From positions 1 through 39,478 of the forward strand of contig JBMYYE010000010.1 of NCBI GenBank assembly GCA_049609065.1: a stretch of 39,478 nucleotides of DNA, read 5' to 3'. Below are positions 32,454 through 39,478 of this stretch, one piece after another (position 1 is the first letter of the stretch; the number at the start of each line of letters is the position of its first letter). The stretch is from JBMYYE01 sp049609065 (GTDB taxonomy: Bacteria; Pseudomonadota; Alphaproteobacteria; Rhodobacterales; Rhodobacteraceae). The notes beneath the pieces are model-generated. The model saw nothing but the letters and a program-made list of their open reading frames with translations, was not told the origin of the DNA and searched no databases. A program made the translations under genes and the position numbers.

Positions 32454-35400
32454 ATGTCATCTCAAGCACTCAACGCATTTCGCAAAAAAATTGACGCGGC
32501 AAAATACGAGCCAGAACAAAAAGCGCTCAAACGGCTCTTGGCCGATGCGCAGTTTAGCGCAGACGAACGCGCAGCATTCACGACGCGCGGCGCAAAACTC
32601 GTACGGGCCATCCGCGAAGACACCACCCCCGGCATGATGGAAGTTTTCCTTGCGGAATATGGGCTCTCAACGGACGAAGGTATCGCACTTATGTGTTTGG
32701 CCGAGGCCCTTCTTCGGGTCCCAGATGCGGACACCATTGATGCGTTGATCGAAGATAAAATCGCCCCCTCAGATTGGGGTAAACATTTGGGCGAAAGCAC
32801 CTCATCGCTCGTTAATGCCTCCACTTGGGCGCTTTTGATGACAGGCAAAGTATTAGATGACGCCGATCACGGTATCATTGGTAAATTGCACGGGGCTGTA
32901 AAACGCTTGGGCGAACCGGTGATCCGCCTCGCCGTTGGGCGCGCGATGAAGGAAATGGGTCAGCAATTCGTCCTTGGTGAAACCATCGAAAAGGCCCTTA
33001 AACGCGCACGCGTCATGGAAAATAAAGGCTACAGCTACTCTTATGACATGCTTGGTGAAGCCGCGCGCACCGACGAAGATGCACGTCGGTACCACCTGTC
33101 TTATTCACAAGCGATTTCAACGATTTCCAAACATTGCCATGCAGACGACATTCGCAAAAACCCAGGCATTTCGGTCAAACTTTCCGCCCTTCATCCCCGC
33201 TACGAAGAGGCACAAAAGAACCGCGTGATGGCGGAACTTGTGCCACGCGTGCGTTCTTTGGCCATGCTCGCGAAATCTGCAGGAATGGGCTTTAATATCG
33301 ACGCCGAAGAAGCGGATCGCCTGTCGCTCTCCCTTGATGTGATCCAAGCCGTTCTTTCAGAACCTTCATTCGCCGGTTGGGACGGGTTTGGCGTTGTCGT
33401 CCAAGCCTTTGGCCAACGCACCAGCCACACGATAGACTGGCTTTATGCACTCTCCGAAAAACTCGATCGCAAAATCATGCTGCGCCTTGTGAAAGGCGCC
33501 TACTGGGACACCGAAGTCAAACTTGCGCAGGTCGAAGGCATCGATGGCTTCCCTGTTTTCACGCGAAAAGCTTCCACCGATGTGAGCTATCTTGCCAATG
33601 CTAAAAAACTCCTTGGGATGACCGATCGCATCTATCCACAATTTGCAACGCATAATGCCCACACTGTGGCTGCAATTTTGGAAATGAACGCCCCTGCTGA
33701 AAGCTATGAATTCCAACGCTTACACGGCATGGGCGAAGGGCTCCATGATATTGTTTTGTCCAACGAAGGCACAGGTTGTCGCATCTACGCGCCTGTTGGG
33801 GCACATCGCGATTTACTGGCCTATTTGGTGCGCCGCCTGTTGGAAAATGGCGCGAACAGCTCTTTCGTCAATCAAATCGTTGACGAAGATATTCCCGCCG
33901 CCGACGTGGCCGCAGATCCCATTGCAGAGGTCGAAACCTACCTTTCAGATCCCGCAAATCCGATTTTGGCCACAGGCCCCGCTCTGTTTGGGGGCCGCCG
34001 CAATTCCATCGGCTGGGATTTGGCGCATCTGCCTCACCTCAATGACATCGAAAAAGCGCGCGCCGCATTTGCGGATATCTCCTTTGAGGCTGCTCCCCTT
34101 ATCCACGGCACATCTCAGCCAGAGCCTGCCAGCCAAAGCCACAACCCCGCAACAGGCACGGCAATCGGGCAGGTCAAAAACGCCAGCAATGCCGATGTGC
34201 AAACCGCGCTTTTGGCGGCAAGCCCATGGTCAGCAACCCCTAATGATCGGGCCGCGGTCTTAGAAAAAGCGGCTGACCTTTATGAAGAAAACTTCGGCCA
34301 TCTCTTTGCCCTTTTGGCCCGGGAGGCGGGAAAAACGCTCCCTGATGCCGTGGGGGAATTGCGCGAAGCGGTTGATTTTTTGCGCTATTATGCTGAACGT
34401 ATCCGCATTGAGCAAACGAATGCGACAGGCGTTTTCACTTGCATTTCCCCATGGAATTTTCCTTTGGCGATTTTCACAGGCCAAGTGGCTGCGGCCCTTG
34501 CGTCTGGCAATGCCGTGATTGCAAAACCAGCCGAACAAACCCCGATAATCGCATTTGAGGCTGTGAAACTCCTGCAGCAAGCGGGCGTACCACAAAGCGT
34601 ACTTCAATACCTCCCGGGTAAAGGATCGGTGATTGGCGCCGCCATCACATCGCACCCAAAAATCACTGGCGTGGCCTTCACAGGATCCACCCAAACCGCG
34701 CAAACCATTCGCAAAACCATGGCGGCGCATTTGCCCGCTGGCACGCCGTTGATCGCAGAAACTGGCGGGCTCAACGCGATGATCGTGGATAGCACCGCGC
34801 TTTTGGAACAAGCCGTACAAGCCGTGGTCGAAAGCGCATTTCAGTCTGCGGGTCAACGCTGTTCTGCCTTGCGCTGCATCTATGTCCAAGAAGATATTTA
34901 TGACGATTTCGCAAAGATGCTCTATGGCGCGATGGATGAGCTGCGCGTGGATCTTCCATGGGGCATAGAAAGCGATCTCGGCCCGCTTATCGACGCCAAG
35001 GCAAAAGCTGATATTCAGTCTTATCTGGATGAAAAACATGGTCATATCTCTAAATCCATCTTGGTCCCAGACACAGGACATTTCCTTGCGCCAACAGTCA
35101 TAGAAGTCACCGGAATCCAAGATTTGGAGCGTGAAATCTTTGGCCCTGTATTGCATCTGGCACGGTTCAAAGCGTCCGAATTTGATCACGTCATCCGCGA
35201 TATCAATGCCACGGGGTTTGGGCTAACATTCGGGCTTCAGACCCGCATTGATGACCGTGTGCAAACCGTTTCCGAAGAGATCCATGCAGGGAATATCTAT
35301 GTGAACCGCAACCAAATTGGCGCCATTGTTGGGTCGCAACCCTTTGGCGGCGAAGGGCTCTCAGGGACGGGACCTAAAGCGGGTGGACCACTATATCTGC

Positions 35401-35900
35401 ATCGGTTCCGTGATCGTCAGCCTATCGAAATGGCGTCAGACACCGATGTCAGCTGTGATGAAGCGACGCTTCAGGCGGCACTTACATCGGCACCTGCCCC
35501 TTTAATGCAGACACAATCACAGCTCCCTGGTCCGACAGGGGAACTCAACCAATTGAGCGAATGGGCGCGCCCGCCTCTCTTATGTGCTGGCCCAAGCCAA
35601 GAGGCCCTCTCAAAGCAAAGTAAAACCATCCGCGGCCTAGGGGGCACCGCGATCCCTGCGGTGGGGCTCACTGCAGACATGCTCAAAACCTTAAACGGCT
35701 TTGGCGGTGTTGTGTATTGGGGGGACGCCCAGACAGCTTCCGATTTGGAACATGCCCTTGCAGAACGTAGTGGCGCAATTTTACCGCTCATTACGGGGGA
35801 CATCGACCGCGCCCATGTTGTGCATGAACGCCACCTCTGTGTGGATACCACGGCATCAGGGGGTAATGCCGCGCTTCTAGCGGATGCAGGCGACGCCTAA
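32454..35900 (+). CDS. putA: Bifunctional proline dehydrogenase / delta-1-pyrroline-5-carboxylate dehydrogenase (PutA)
   Basis: A 1148-residue enzyme that oxidises proline to glutamate in two steps. There is no N-terminal ribbon-helix-helix, so it is not its own repressor. Residues about 130-450 are the FAD-binding proline dehydrogenase barrel (RLVKGAYWDTEVKLAQ near 344, YPQFATHNAHTV near 383). Residues about 545-990 are the aldehyde dehydrogenase: CISPWNFPLAIFTGQ, E769 in AETGGLNA, nucleophile C803 in SAGQRCSALRC. The last 150 residues form a Rossmann-like C-terminal domain, as in the 'type B' PutA of Rhodobacter. GGGGG lies six bases before the ATG. Regulation is probably by the divergent PutR through the palindromes upstream. 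Confidence 0.96.
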   Translation: MSSQALNAFRKKIDAAKYEPEQKALKRLLADAQFSADERAAFTTRGAKLVRAIREDTTPGMMEVFLAEYGLSTDEGIALMCLAEALLRVPDADTIDALIEDKIAPSDWGKHLGESTSSLVNASTWALLMTGKVLDDADHGIIGKLHGAVKRLGEPVIRLAVGRAMKEMGQQFVLGETIEKALKRARVMENKGYSYSYDMLGEAARTDEDARRYHLSYSQAISTISKHCHADDIRKNPGISVKLSALHPRYEEAQKNRVMAELVPRVRSLAMLAKSAGMGFNIDAEEADRLSLSLDVIQAVLSEPSFAGWDGFGVVVQAFGQRTSHTIDWLYALSEKLDRKIMLRLVKGAYWDTEVKLAQVEGIDGFPVFTRKASTDVSYLANAKKLLGMTDRIYPQFATHNAHTVAAILEMNAPAESYEFQRLHGMGEGLHDIVLSNEGTGCRIYAPVGAHRDLLAYLVRRLLENGANSSFVNQIVDEDIPAADVAADPIAEVETYLSDPANPILATGPALFGGRRNSIGWDLAHLPHLNDIEKARAAFADISFEAAPLIHGTSQPEPASQSHNPATGTAIGQVKNASNADVQTALLAASPWSATPNDRAAVLEKAADLYEENFGHLFALLAREAGKTLPDAVGELREAVDFLRYYAERIRIEQTNATGVFTCISPWNFPLAIFTGQVAAALASGNAVIAKPAEQTPIIAFEAVKLLQQAGVPQSVLQYLPGKGSVIGAAITSHPKITGVAFTGSTQTAQTIRKTMAAHLPAGTPLIAETGGLNAMIVDSTALLEQAVQAVVESAFQSAGQRCSALRCIYVQEDIYDDFAKMLYGAMDELRVDLPWGIESDLGPLIDAKAKADIQSYLDEKHGHISKSILVPDTGHFLAPTVIEVTGIQDLEREIFGPVLHLARFKASEFDHVIRDINATGFGLTFGLQTRIDDRVQTVSEEIHAGNIYVNRNQIGAIVGSQPFGGEGLSGTGPKAGGPLYLHRFRDRQPIEMASDTDVSCDEATLQAALTSAPAPLMQTQSQLPGPTGELNQLSEWARPPLLCAGPSQEALSKQSKTIRGLGGTAIPAVGLTADMLKTLNGFGGVVYWGDAQTASDLEHALAERSGAILPLITGDIDRAHVVHERHLCVDTTASGGNAALLADAGDA

Positions 35901-35922
35901 ATACCACGATAGAGAACCGCTT

Positions 35923-35949
35923 GACCTCAGCCCAACACGGGCTAAGGTC
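35923..35949 (+). promoter_or_regulatory. Hairpin masking the rhomboid ribosome-binding site
   Basis: GACCTCAGCCC (35923-35933), loop AACAC, GGGCTAAGGTC (35939-35949): 10 of 11 pairs match (one C/A mismatch). The 3' arm contains the AAGG Shine-Dalgarno (35944-35947) that serves the ATG at 35955. The structure could hold translation down until melted, or it may be a U-run-free terminator for putA. Confidence 0.55.
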
Positions 35950-35954
35950 AGGCC

Positions 35955-36698
35955 ATGTTACCCATCCGCGATCACAATCCTTCCACGCGCACACCCTATG
36001 TGACTTATGGGCTCATCGCCCTGAATATATTGGTGTTTTTAAGCTATATCAGCCTCTTTGAGGATGATGACGCGCTTCATTATTTCTTCGAAGACTGGGC
36101 CATGGCACCGGGGGCAATTGCCCAAGGCAGCATGTATCACACCGTGCTTACCTCCATGTTTTTGCATGGCGGGCTTATGCATCTTGGGGGCAATATGCTG
36201 TTTTTGTGGATTTTCGGGGACAATCTCGAAGATGACCTCGGGCCTTTGAAATTTCTTGGGTTTTACCTCGCTTCAGGGGTTGGGGCGGGCTTGGCCCATG
36301 TTCTGGCGGACCCGCAATCCTTCGTACCTACCGTTGGGGCCTCTGGGGCAATCGCGGGTGTCATGGGGGGATATCTCCTGCTTTATCCCAAAGCGCGGGT
36401 TGATATCCTTTTCATCTTTATAATCCTCTTTAAAGTGATCCCAGTTCCTGCATGGGTCATGCTTGGGCTTTGGTTTGGCTTACAACTGTTTAGCGGAACC
36501 GTCACCGACACAAGTGGTGGTGGTGTTGCCTATTGGGCCCATGCGGGTGGGTTTGTCATTGGCTTTTTGCTGATCCTACCTTTTTGGCTTAAACAAGGTG
36601 GCAAAGACTTTTGGGCCCGCACCGCAATGCATCCGCCAAATCCAGAAGCAAAATACCGCACCATTCGCACCCATATACCAAAGGTGACACGCAAATGA
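35955..36698 (+). CDS. Rhomboid-family intramembrane serine protease
   Basis: A 247-residue polytopic membrane protease. Catalytic serine S130 in GASGAIAGVMG, catalytic histidine H196 in YWAHAGGF, and the oxyanion block HGGLMHLGGNMLFLWIFGDN with H71, H76 and N80. Six hydrophobic segments are visible. It would cleave substrate helices inside the inner membrane; substrates are unknown. The ribosome-binding site AAGG lies inside a hairpin just before the ATG. Its stop overlaps the start of the GFA-family gene (ATGA), giving a coupled pair. Confidence 0.9.
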   Translation: MLPIRDHNPSTRTPYVTYGLIALNILVFLSYISLFEDDDALHYFFEDWAMAPGAIAQGSMYHTVLTSMFLHGGLMHLGGNMLFLWIFGDNLEDDLGPLKFLGFYLASGVGAGLAHVLADPQSFVPTVGASGAIAGVMGGYLLLYPKARVDILFIFIILFKVIPVPAWVMLGLWFGLQLFSGTVTDTSGGGVAYWAHAGGFVIGFLLILPFWLKQGGKDFWARTAMHPPNPEAKYRTIRTHIPKVTRK

Positions 36699-37087
36699 AC
36701 ACACCCGCATTTTCAAATGGCCCCCATAAAGCCACATGCCATTGCGGCGCGGTGGAGCTTTCGGTTGTCTTAACAGATGGTTTAAATACGGCCCGGCGTT
36801 GTGATTGTAGTTTCTGCGCTAGGCGCGGTGCCATTGCCGTGTCCGCCCCCGTTGATGGCGGCATTGCCATCACAAAAGGCGCGAATAACCTGACGCTCTA
36901 CACATGGGGCACAGGCGTGGCCCAGCACTATTTTTGTAAAACCTGTGGAATTTACACGCATCACAAACGGCGATCAAACCCCAATGAATACGGTGTCAAT
37001 GTCGCGATCCTCGCGGGTATCAACCCATCAGATCTCGGCCCAATTGAATGGACAGATGGCATCAACCATCCGTCCGATCGTATTTAA
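36695..37087 (+). CDS. GFA-family zinc-binding protein
   Basis: A 130-residue protein with the glutathione-dependent-formaldehyde-activating (GFA/CENP-V) fold. Zinc ligands are visible: C15 and C17 in ATCHCG, C36, C38 and C41 in RRCDCSFC, and C81 and C84 in HYFCKTCG. Despite the family name, most members have no confirmed activity. AAGGTG eight bases before the ATG is its ribosome-binding site, and the ATG overlaps the rhomboid stop by four bases. An in-frame extension back to 36611 lies inside the rhomboid gene and is not used. Convergent with the suhB-like gene after 15 bases. Confidence 0.9.
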   Translation: MNTPAFSNGPHKATCHCGAVELSVVLTDGLNTARRCDCSFCARRGAIAVSAPVDGGIAITKGANNLTLYTWGTGVAQHYFCKTCGIYTHHKRRSNPNEYGVNVAILAGINPSDLGPIEWTDGINHPSDRI

Positions 37088-37102
37088 AAGATTAAATTTG
37101 GT

Positions 37103-37900
37103 CTATTTGCCTGTGTCGCGAATGACTTTGGCAAATTTGCTAAAGATAAGATCATTTGCAGCAATGATTTCACCATCCTCAAGGATGGAGCGATTTTCGC
37201 GAATAGGTTCCACCAAGGCCCCCGCTTCTTTTGCGATAAGGTAGCCCGCTGCGATGTCCCAAATTTTGAGTTTACGTTCCCAAAACCCGTCATAGCGACC
37301 TGCGCCCAAATACGCCAAATCAAGCGATGCAGCGCCCATGCGGCGCACCCCTGCGCAAGCTGGCAAAAGCCGTGCAAGTTCAGCCAATGTATTTGGCAAA
37401 TCCGCACGCCCTGCAAACGGTAAACCCGTTGCAAAAAGACCTTCGATCAAGGATTTACGCTGAGATGTGCGAACACGCTGACGATCATTCAACCACGCCC
37501 CGGCACCTTTTTCGGCAAAAAACATTTCGTCTTTTACTGGATCATAGACGACCGCAGAAATCACTTCGCCTTTATGCTCAAGCGCGATTGATACGGCCCA
37601 ATGCGGCAAACCATGCAAGAAATTTGTCGTACCATCAAGCGGATCGACAATCCAACGCCGTGTCGGATCTTTGCCTTCAACCTCGCCCCCTTCTTCGGCC
37701 AAGAAGCCATAAGTTGGACGGGATTCCATCAAGATCTCTTTGATGATTTCTTCTGAGCGCGTATCCGCGCGGCTGACAAAATCACCAGGGGTCTTCATGG
37801 ATGACAGGAGGTTTTCGACCTCACCAAAATCTTTCAGAAGCGACCGCCCCGCAGTGCGCGCGGCTTTGATCATGACATTAAGGTTTGCGCTACCGATCAT
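37103..37900 (-). CDS. suhB: Inositol-monophosphatase-family phosphatase (SuhB-like)
   Basis: A 265-residue, metal-dependent phosphatase. FLAEEGGE has the metal ligands E69/E70, WIVDPLDGTTNFLHGLP carries D86 and D89, and WDIAAGYLIAKEAGA near residue 217 supplies the third Asp. Activity on inositol phosphate or related sugar phosphates is expected. SuhB homologues also bind ribosomal-RNA transcription complexes in E. coli, which is unknown here. GGAG in TAGGAGC seven bases upstream supports the ATG at 37900. Single gene between the GFA and MetR-like genes. Confidence 0.92.
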   Translation of the reverse strand: MIGSANLNVMIKAARTAGRSLLKDFGEVENLLSSMKTPGDFVSRADTRSEEIIKEILMESRPTYGFLAEEGGEVEGKDPTRRWIVDPLDGTTNFLHGLPHWAVSIALEHKGEVISAVVYDPVKDEMFFAEKGAGAWLNDRQRVRTSQRKSLIEGLFATGLPFAGRADLPNTLAELARLLPACAGVRRMGAASLDLAYLGAGRYDGFWERKLKIWDIAAGYLIAKEAGALVEPIRENRSILEDGEIIAANDLIFSKFAKVIRDTGK

Positions 37901-37971
37901 CGGGCTGCTCCTACGAAAAGCTTAGGGATTAAACGCCGCGTATACGCCCAAACTTATCCTTTGCCAAGGGG

Positions 37972-38877
37972 TCAACTGCGCTGAAGTTTAACCGGTTCGG
38001 ACCGCGCAAGACGCAAAAAATGCGCAATATGTGGTTTTGCGAGGTCATCACTGCGTGTCACGGCGTGAAGTCGGTTGAAAAGCCCATTTGGTCCCAATTT
38101 CTTAACGGTGAATTCTGATGATTCTTTTGCCTCGCGCAGCACCCAATCTGGCAGCACCGTCACCCCACGCCCAGAGGCCACCAGCATGAGGATCACCTCC
38201 GTCAGTTCCGTACGCCGAATGGAGCGCGGCTCAACCCCCGCAGGTTGCAAGAATTGCGTAAACACATCCAATTTCGCCCGATCCACCGGATAGGTGATGA
38301 GCTGTTCCCCGATGAAGTCTTCTGGTTCAACATACGCTTTGGCCGCGGCTGGATGTGATGCACTGGCGACAAAAAGCGGTTCATAATCAAAGAGCGGTGA
38401 AAATGTCAAAAGCGGCGCACCCGACGCATCAGATGAAATCACCAAATCCACATCTTCGCGCTCAAGCGCCGTTATGGCCCCAAAGGCAAGGTTCACGCGG
38501 ATATCCACATCGATATCAGGCCAGGCTTTGCGAAACTGTTTCAAAACGATAAAGAGCCACTCAAAACACGCATGGCATTCAATCGCAATGTGAAGACGCC
38601 CCGATTTACCATTTCGAAGCGCATCAAAATCCTCCGACAACCGCTGAAGCTCAGGAAGCACTTGTTCCGCGAACCGCAACATCCGCAATCCCGCAACAGA
38701 CAGTTTCAACGGTTTTGAACGGCGCAAGAAAAGCTCAACCCCAGTTTGTTCCTCTAAGGCCTTGATCTGATGGCTGAGCGCGGATTGCGTCATGTTCAAA
38801 CGGTTGGCTGCTTTTTGCAGCCCCCCCTCTTCGTGCACGGCACGGATGGTTCGAAGATGGCGGATTTCTACATGCAT
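37972..38877 (-). CDS. metR: LysR-family regulator, MetR-like
   Basis: A 301-residue regulator. The helix-turn-helix is at the start (IRHLRTIRAVHEEGGLQKAA, NRLNMTQSALSHQIKALEEQ), followed by the periplasmic-binding-like effector domain (GRLHIAIECHACFEWLFIVL, which resembles MetR's ECHTCFEWL homocysteine-sensing start). The start is taken as the ATG at 38877 (MHVEIRHL), like MetR proteins elsewhere; an ATG at 38898 adds seven residues. It is divergent from metF and a perfect TGAA-N5-TTCA MetR box lies between them, which makes regulation of methionine synthesis likely. Confidence 0.88.
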   Translation of the reverse strand: MHVEIRHLRTIRAVHEEGGLQKAANRLNMTQSALSHQIKALEEQTGVELFLRRSKPLKLSVAGLRMLRFAEQVLPELQRLSEDFDALRNGKSGRLHIAIECHACFEWLFIVLKQFRKAWPDIDVDIRVNLAFGAITALEREDVDLVISSDASGAPLLTFSPLFDYEPLFVASASHPAAAKAYVEPEDFIGEQLITYPVDRAKLDVFTQFLQPAGVEPRSIRRTELTEVILMLVASGRGVTVLPDWVLREAKESSEFTVKKLGPNGLFNRLHAVTRSDDLAKPHIAHFLRLARSEPVKLQRS

Positions 38878-38909
38878 ATCGATATACTTCATAATCATCT
38901 TGAGAATTA

Positions 38910-38922
38910 TGAATTTGTTTCA
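38910..38922. promoter_or_regulatory. MetR box between metR and metF
   Basis: TGAATTTGTTTCA is an exact match to TGAA-N5-TTCA, the MetR recognition pattern known from E. coli. It lies 40 bases before the metF ATG and 33 bases before the preferred metR ATG, so it can control both. Confidence 0.72.
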
Positions 38923-38961
38923 CAATAGGAGATATGACACAAGGGCAAAAAAGAGGCTCCT

Positions 38962-39478
38962 ATGACACGTCCAGCTATTTCATTTGAATTTTTCCCACCG
39001 CAATCGCTTCAGGCGTCTTTTCGGCTTTGGGACACTGTAAACGCCCTTAAAGGCTACGACCCGAGCTTCGCCTCCGTGACATATGGCGCTGGCGGCACAA
39101 CCCGAAAGCTCACCCATGACGCGGTTGAGGCCATTCACAACAACTATGGTCTTAATGTTGCCGCCCATTTGACTTGTGTTGATGCAAGTCGTGAAGAGAC
39201 CCTTGAGATCATTGATACATACAAGAAAATCGGTGTGAGCGAAATTGTGGCCCTGCGAGGGGATCCCCCCAAAGGCAGCGCGCATTTTCAACCGACAGAA
39301 GACGGGTTTCAAAACTCTTGTGAGTTGATCGAAGCCATCAAAACCCGCGGTGATTTCACCGTTCGGGTTGGTGCCTATCCTGAAAAGCATCCTCAATCCC
39401 ATAGTTTCGAACAAGATATTGACTATTTTGTCGAAAAAGTTAACGCCGGAGCAGACGGAGCAATAACTCAATATTTTT
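38962..39478 (+). CDS. metF: Methylenetetrahydrofolate reductase (N-terminal part, cut by window edge)
   Basis: 172 codons are visible before the right edge and no stop is reached. The protein starts MTRPAISFEFFPPQS, the MTHFR signature with the proton-donor Glu, then FASVTYGAGGTTR, AAHLTCVDASREE and VALRGDPPKG, all FAD/folate-site blocks. It reduces methylene-THF to methyl-THF, which supplies the methyl group for methionine. GAGG six bases before the ATG is a good ribosome-binding site. It is divergent from the MetR-like gene with a MetR box between. Confidence 0.95.
   Translation, partial: MTRPAISFEFFPPQSLQASFRLWDTVNALKGYDPSFASVTYGAGGTTRKLTHDAVEAIHNNYGLNVAAHLTCVDASREETLEIIDTYKKIGVSEIVALRGDPPKGSAHFQPTEDGFQNSCELIEAIKTRGDFTVRVGAYPEKHPQSHSFEQDIDYFVEKVNAGADGAITQYF

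Noticed and set aside
34260..35189. 309-codon open frame antisense to putA
   Set aside because: It lies wholly opposite the conserved aldehyde dehydrogenase domain, has a Cys/His/Phe-rich composition typical of antisense frames, and no ribosome-binding site or family motif.
1..39478. CRISPR array, insertion sequence or prophage
   Set aside because: No regularly spaced direct repeats, no transposase or phage structural genes, and no terminal inverted repeats flanking a gene were seen.

Overview
The window reads as a chromosomal segment of a Rhodobacterales (Roseobacter-type) alphaproteobacterium of moderate GC content. This rests on protein style and gene neighbourhoods: a polyhydroxybutyrate cluster (phaZ / phaC-phaP-phaR), an Lrp-type regulator divergent from a PutA that lacks a DNA-binding domain, a RibB protein carrying a decayed GTP cyclohydrolase II domain (RibBX type), a glutathione reductase with the CVIRGC redox motif, a DUF2842 protein after purA, and a MetR-like regulator divergent from metF. 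Genus cannot be settled by reading alone.

Layout. 1-2.4 kb, minus strand: the start of hflK (cut by the window edge), gor and rpiA. 2.6-5.0 kb, plus: an iron-sulfur L-serine ammonia-lyase and an EamA-type exporter, meeting a convergent thiamine pyrophosphokinase. 5.7-8.0 kb: a 768-residue, very acidic, mostly disordered protein of unknown function, closed by a strong terminator. 8.1-9.6 kb, minus: purA and DUF2842. 10.0-13.4 kb, plus: secG, pyrG, a PhzF-family isomerase and a DUF1330 protein. 13.4-15.6 kb: a capsule-synthesis-like protein on minus, then a TerB-domain protein overlapping a cytoplasmic PhnD-like protein on plus. 15.7-19.8 kb, plus: a complete polar/basic amino-acid ABC importer followed by a glutamine-amidotransferase-like protein.

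19.8-24.3 kb is the carbon-storage block: PhaR regulator, phasin, PHA synthase (minus) and intracellular PHA depolymerase (plus, divergent from the synthase), with PhaR-type CTGC-N3-GCAG operators in front of the phasin gene. 24.3-25.5 kb holds a VOC protein and an alpha/beta hydrolase. 25.7-27.6 kb is thrS. 27.7-28.6 kb is an AT-rich orphan with a HEPN-like R...H motif, just past the 3' end of tRNA-Leu(UAA). 28.8-31.0 kb, minus: ribBX, ribH and nusB. 31.0-31.8 kb: a methyltransferase-like protein. 31.9-35.9 kb: the putR/putA proline catabolism pair with three spaced palindromes between them. 36.0-37.1 kb: rhomboid protease and a GFA-family zinc protein. 37.1-39.5 kb: inositol-monophosphatase-family protein, MetR-like regulator and the start of metF, with a perfect MetR box between the last two.

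Most genes are housekeeping or central metabolism. The parts that look least explained are the HEPN-like orphan beside tRNA-Leu, a possible nonsense codon or leader peptide in front of the capsule-like gene together with an apparently leaderless terB, a ribosome-binding-site-masking hairpin before the rhomboid gene, the 362-bp purA/secG spacer and the large acidic protein. No CRISPR array, insertion sequence, prophage or clear multi-gene defence island was seen.
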